15,329 nt of DNA from SVKR01 sp963605115 (GTDB lineage Bacteria; Bacillota; Clostridia; Oscillospirales; Oscillospiraceae), in NCBI GenBank assembly GCA_963605115.1, contig CAVCTM010000051.1, forward strand, positions 1-15,329. Reading direction: 5' to 3'. This document shows, in pieces, positions 13,286 through 15,329 of this stretch. The position numbers were made by a program, and so were the translations under genes. Below the pieces are notes generated by a model that saw nothing but the letters and a program-made list of their open reading frames with translations, was not told the origin of the DNA and did not search any database. Positions within the stretch are counted from its first letter, which is position 1; every line of letters starts with the position of its first letter.

Positions 13286-15093
13286 TCGCACAGGACCATA
13301 TCCGCAATTTTTCCATCATCGCCCACATCGACCACGGAAAAAGCACCCTTTCCGACCGCCTCATCGAGCTCTGCAAAGCCGTCCCCGCGCGGGAGATGGA
13401 GGACCAGATCCTCGACAATATGGAGCTTGAGCGCGAGCGCGGCATCACGATCAAGGCGCGCGCCGTCCGCCTCGACTATACCGCCGCGGACGGGGAGGTC
13501 TATGCCTTGAACCTCATCGACACGCCGGGGCATGTGGACTTCAACTACGAGGTCTCGCGCTCGCTCGCCGCCTGCGAGGGCGCGGTGCTCGTCGTGGACG
13601 CGGCGCAGGGCGTCGAGGCGCAGACGCTCGCGAATACGTATCTCGCGATGGAGCACGATCTGGAGATCCTGCCCGTCATCAACAAGATCGACCTGCCCGC
13701 GGCGGACCCCGCGCGCGTGAAGCAGGAGATCGAGGACATCATCGGTCTGCCGAGCGAGGACGCCCCGGAGATCAGCGCCAAGATGGGGCTCAACGTCGAG
13801 CAGGTGCTCGAAGATATCGTCGCGAACGTCCCCGCGCCGTCCGGCGATGCGGACGCGCCGCTCCGCGCGCTCATTTTCGACAGCCAGTACGACGCTTACC
13901 TCGGCGTCGTCGTCTATGTCCGCGTGATGGAGGGGACGATCTCCGTCGGGCAGGAGGTGCGCCTGATGGCGTCCGGCGGGACGTATAAGGTGCTTGAGTG
14001 CGGCTATCTCCGTCCGCGGGGCGTCGAGAACACGCGCTGCCTGCGCGCCGGCGAGGTCGGCTGCTTCACGGCGTCGATCAAGAACGTGAAGGACACCCGC
14101 GTGGGCGACACCGTTACGGACGCGGAAAACCCCGCGGCGGAGGCGCTGCCGGGCTATCGCCCCGTGCGCCCGATGGTCTACTGCGGCATTTACACGGAGG
14201 ACGGCAGCCGCTTCGGTGATCTGCGCGACGCGCTGGAGAAGCTCCAGCTCAACGACGCCTCGCTCGTCTTCGAGCCGGAGACCAGCGTCGCCCTCGGCTT
14301 CGGCTTCCGCTGCGGCTTCCTCGGCATGCTGCACATGGAGATCATTCAGGAGCGCTTGGAGCGCGAATTCAATCTCGACCTCATCACGACGCTGCCGAGC
14401 GTTATCTATGAGATCACGAAAAACGACGGCTCCATCCTGCGCGTCGATAACCCCCATAATTACCCGGACCCGACCGTCATCGCCGCCGCGAGCGAGCCCT
14501 TCGTCAAGGCGAGCATCATCTCCCCGCCGGACTATATCGGCTCCATCATGCCCATCTGTCAGGACCGCCGCGGCGAGTTCAAGGACATGCAGTATCTGGA
14601 CAAAAATCTCGTCGAGCTGCACTATAACCTGCCGCTCAATGAGATCGTCTACGACTTTTTCGACACGCTGAAGGCGCGCACCAAGGGCTACGCCTCGCTC
14701 GACTATGAGTTCCTTGAGTACCGCGAGAGCGAGCTCGTGAAGGTCGACCTGCTGCTCAATGGCGAGCAGGTGGACGCCCTGAGCTTCATCGCCCACAAGG
14801 ACAAGGCGTATCAGCGCGCGCGCAAGATCTGCGAGAAGCTGAAGGACAACATCCCCCGCCAGCTCTTCGAGATCCCCATTCAGGCAGCCATCGGCGGCAA
14901 GATCATCGCCCGCGAGACGGTCAAGGCGCTCCGCAAGGACGTCCTCGCCAAGTGCTACGGCGGCGACATCACCCGAAAGAAGAAGCTGCTCGAAAAGCAG
15001 AAGGAAGGTAAAAAGCGCATGCGCAGCCTCGGCACCGTCCAGATGCCGACCGAGGCGTTTTTGGCGGTGCTCAAGATCGACGACGAGGACTGA
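13282..15093 (+). CDS. lepA: Elongation factor 4 (LepA) GTPase
   Basis: LepA/EF4 is a ribosome-associated GTPase proposed to back-translocate stalled ribosomes or to help 30S assembly. The 603 residues match the family. G-domain motifs are AHIDHGKS (14-21), RGIT (53-56), DTPGH (80-84), NKID (134-137) and SAK (165-167). EF-G-like beta-barrel and domains III/V follow, and then the LepA-specific C-terminal domain, with GGDITRKKKLLEKQKEGKK and a TVQMPTEAFLAVLKID ending, is complete. The ribosome site GGAGGAG lies within the end of the upstream regulator gene, eight bases before the ATG. The usual downstream neighbour in many Firmicutes, hemW, is not present; the repeat element follows the stop codon instead. 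Confidence 0.97.
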   Translation: MIAQDHIRNFSIIAHIDHGKSTLSDRLIELCKAVPAREMEDQILDNMELERERGITIKARAVRLDYTAADGEVYALNLIDTPGHVDFNYEVSRSLAACEGAVLVVDAAQGVEAQTLANTYLAMEHDLEILPVINKIDLPAADPARVKQEIEDIIGLPSEDAPEISAKMGLNVEQVLEDIVANVPAPSGDADAPLRALIFDSQYDAYLGVVVYVRVMEGTISVGQEVRLMASGGTYKVLECGYLRPRGVENTRCLRAGEVGCFTASIKNVKDTRVGDTVTDAENPAAEALPGYRPVRPMVYCGIYTEDGSRFGDLRDALEKLQLNDASLVFEPETSVALGFGFRCGFLGMLHMEIIQERLEREFNLDLITTLPSVIYEITKNDGSILRVDNPHNYPDPTVIAAASEPFVKASIISPPDYIGSIMPICQDRRGEFKDMQYLDKNLVELHYNLPLNEIVYDFFDTLKARTKGYASLDYEFLEYRESELVKVDLLLNGEQVDALSFIAHKDKAYQRARKICEKLKDNIPRQLFEIPIQAAIGGKIIARETVKALRKDVLAKCYGGDITRKKKLLEKQKEGKKRMRSLGTVQMPTEAFLAVLKIDDED

Positions 15094-15099
15094 GAAATC

Positions 15100-15273
15100 T
15101 CGTCCGAGACCCGCTTCGCTGGGCTCTCGGACGAAGGGGATTCACTCCGCTCAGCGCACGCCCCTTCGGGGCGCACGTTCGCTCCGCGCAGAGAATTTTT
15201 CGGCAGGTACACGCCCCGCCGAAAAATAATTGAACTCTATTCGCCGTTGCGACGGCGAACTCTGCGAGGCTTT
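15100..15273. repeat. Structured multi-hairpin intergenic repeat, copy B
   Basis: This stretch aligns with copy A after polC over its full length. Stem 1 is TCGTCCGAGA (15100-15109) with TCTCGGACGA (15125-15134), around the same CCCGCTTCGCTGGG apex. A CGCCCC-TTCG-GGGCG hairpin lies near 15159-15173. Stem 3 (15195-15207 with 15215-15227) has one A-C mismatch. Stem 4 is TTCGCCGT-TGCG-ACGGCGAA (15240-15259). The tail CTCTGCGAGGCTTTTTT ends in a six-T run next to the stop of the minus-strand gene. Confidence 0.85.
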
Positions 15274-15275
15274 TT

Positions 15276-15329
15276 TCACCCCCGGCGCTTTTCGAAAAAC
15301 TCGCGCAGGAGCCGCTCGCTTTCCTCGCG
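15276..15329 (-). CDS. C-terminal end of a minus-strand gene, possibly tRNA adenosine deaminase TadA
   Basis: Only the last 17 codons are inside the window, reading REESERLLREFFEKRRG and then TGA. The LLREFF(E/x)xRR pattern resembles the C-terminal helix of TadA (tRNA-specific adenosine deaminase), where a cysteine or serine plus LLxxFF and basic residues close the protein. The catalytic zinc domain lies outside the window, so this is a guess from the tail. The codon choice (CGC, GAG, CTG) fits a real GC-rich gene. Confidence 0.45.
   Translation of the reverse strand, partial: REESERLLREFFEKRRG

Noticed and set aside
1..15329. A novel multi-gene defence, biosynthetic or mobile system
   Set aside because: All confidently identified proteins are common housekeeping or cell-wall functions with intact motifs. 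No transposase, integrase, nuclease module or toxin-antitoxin pair was seen.

Overview
The window looks like chromosomal core DNA from a GC-rich member of the Clostridia, most likely an Oscillospiraceae/Ruminococcaceae-type gut bacterium. The reasons are a Gram-positive PolC-type replicative polymerase, strong G/C preference at third codon positions, clostridial versions of glycolytic enzymes, good AGGAGG-type ribosome binding sites and sigma-A-like promoters. The placement is inferred from protein style and dispersed-repeat style; there is no 16S gene here.

Layout, left to right. (1) Positions 1-126: a hairpin-rich repeat and an A-rich leader. (2) polC (+), 127-4137. (3) A convergent gap, 4138-4358, holding a structured repeat (copy A) and a terminator. 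(4) A minus-strand operon read from right to left: trmL, pgk, tpiA, gpmI, eno (9809 down to 4359). It starts from a strong promoter at 9870-9898 and contains two ATGA start/stop overlaps (trmL/pgk and tpiA/gpmI). (5) Positions 9810-10274: a 465-base stretch without genes, holding that promoter, a terminator and a roughly 278-base palindromic element that folds as a three-way junction. (6) Minus strand: an SH3b-NlpC/P60 cell-wall hydrolase preceded by a small hypothetical protein, both behind one promoter. (7) pta (-), phosphate acetyltransferase. (8) Divergent from pta: a small XRE-type regulator whose stop overlaps the start of lepA (+). (9) After lepA: a second copy (B) of the structured repeat, then the last 17 codons of a minus-strand gene whose end resembles TadA.

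The trmL operon encodes the lower-glycolysis enzymes from 1,3-bisphosphoglycerate to phosphoenolpyruvate, plus triose-phosphate isomerase. gapA and pyk are absent from the window. Pta links acetyl-CoA to acetyl phosphate; its usual partner ackA is not next to it. polC, lepA and trmL serve replication, translation and tRNA modification.

The protein-coding content is ordinary housekeeping, and I found no defence system, CRISPR array, biosynthetic cluster or phage. The most interesting material is non-coding: the 278-base three-way-junction element with TA ends, two copies of a multi-hairpin repeat that differ by compensatory base changes, and several operator-like repeats in promoter regions.
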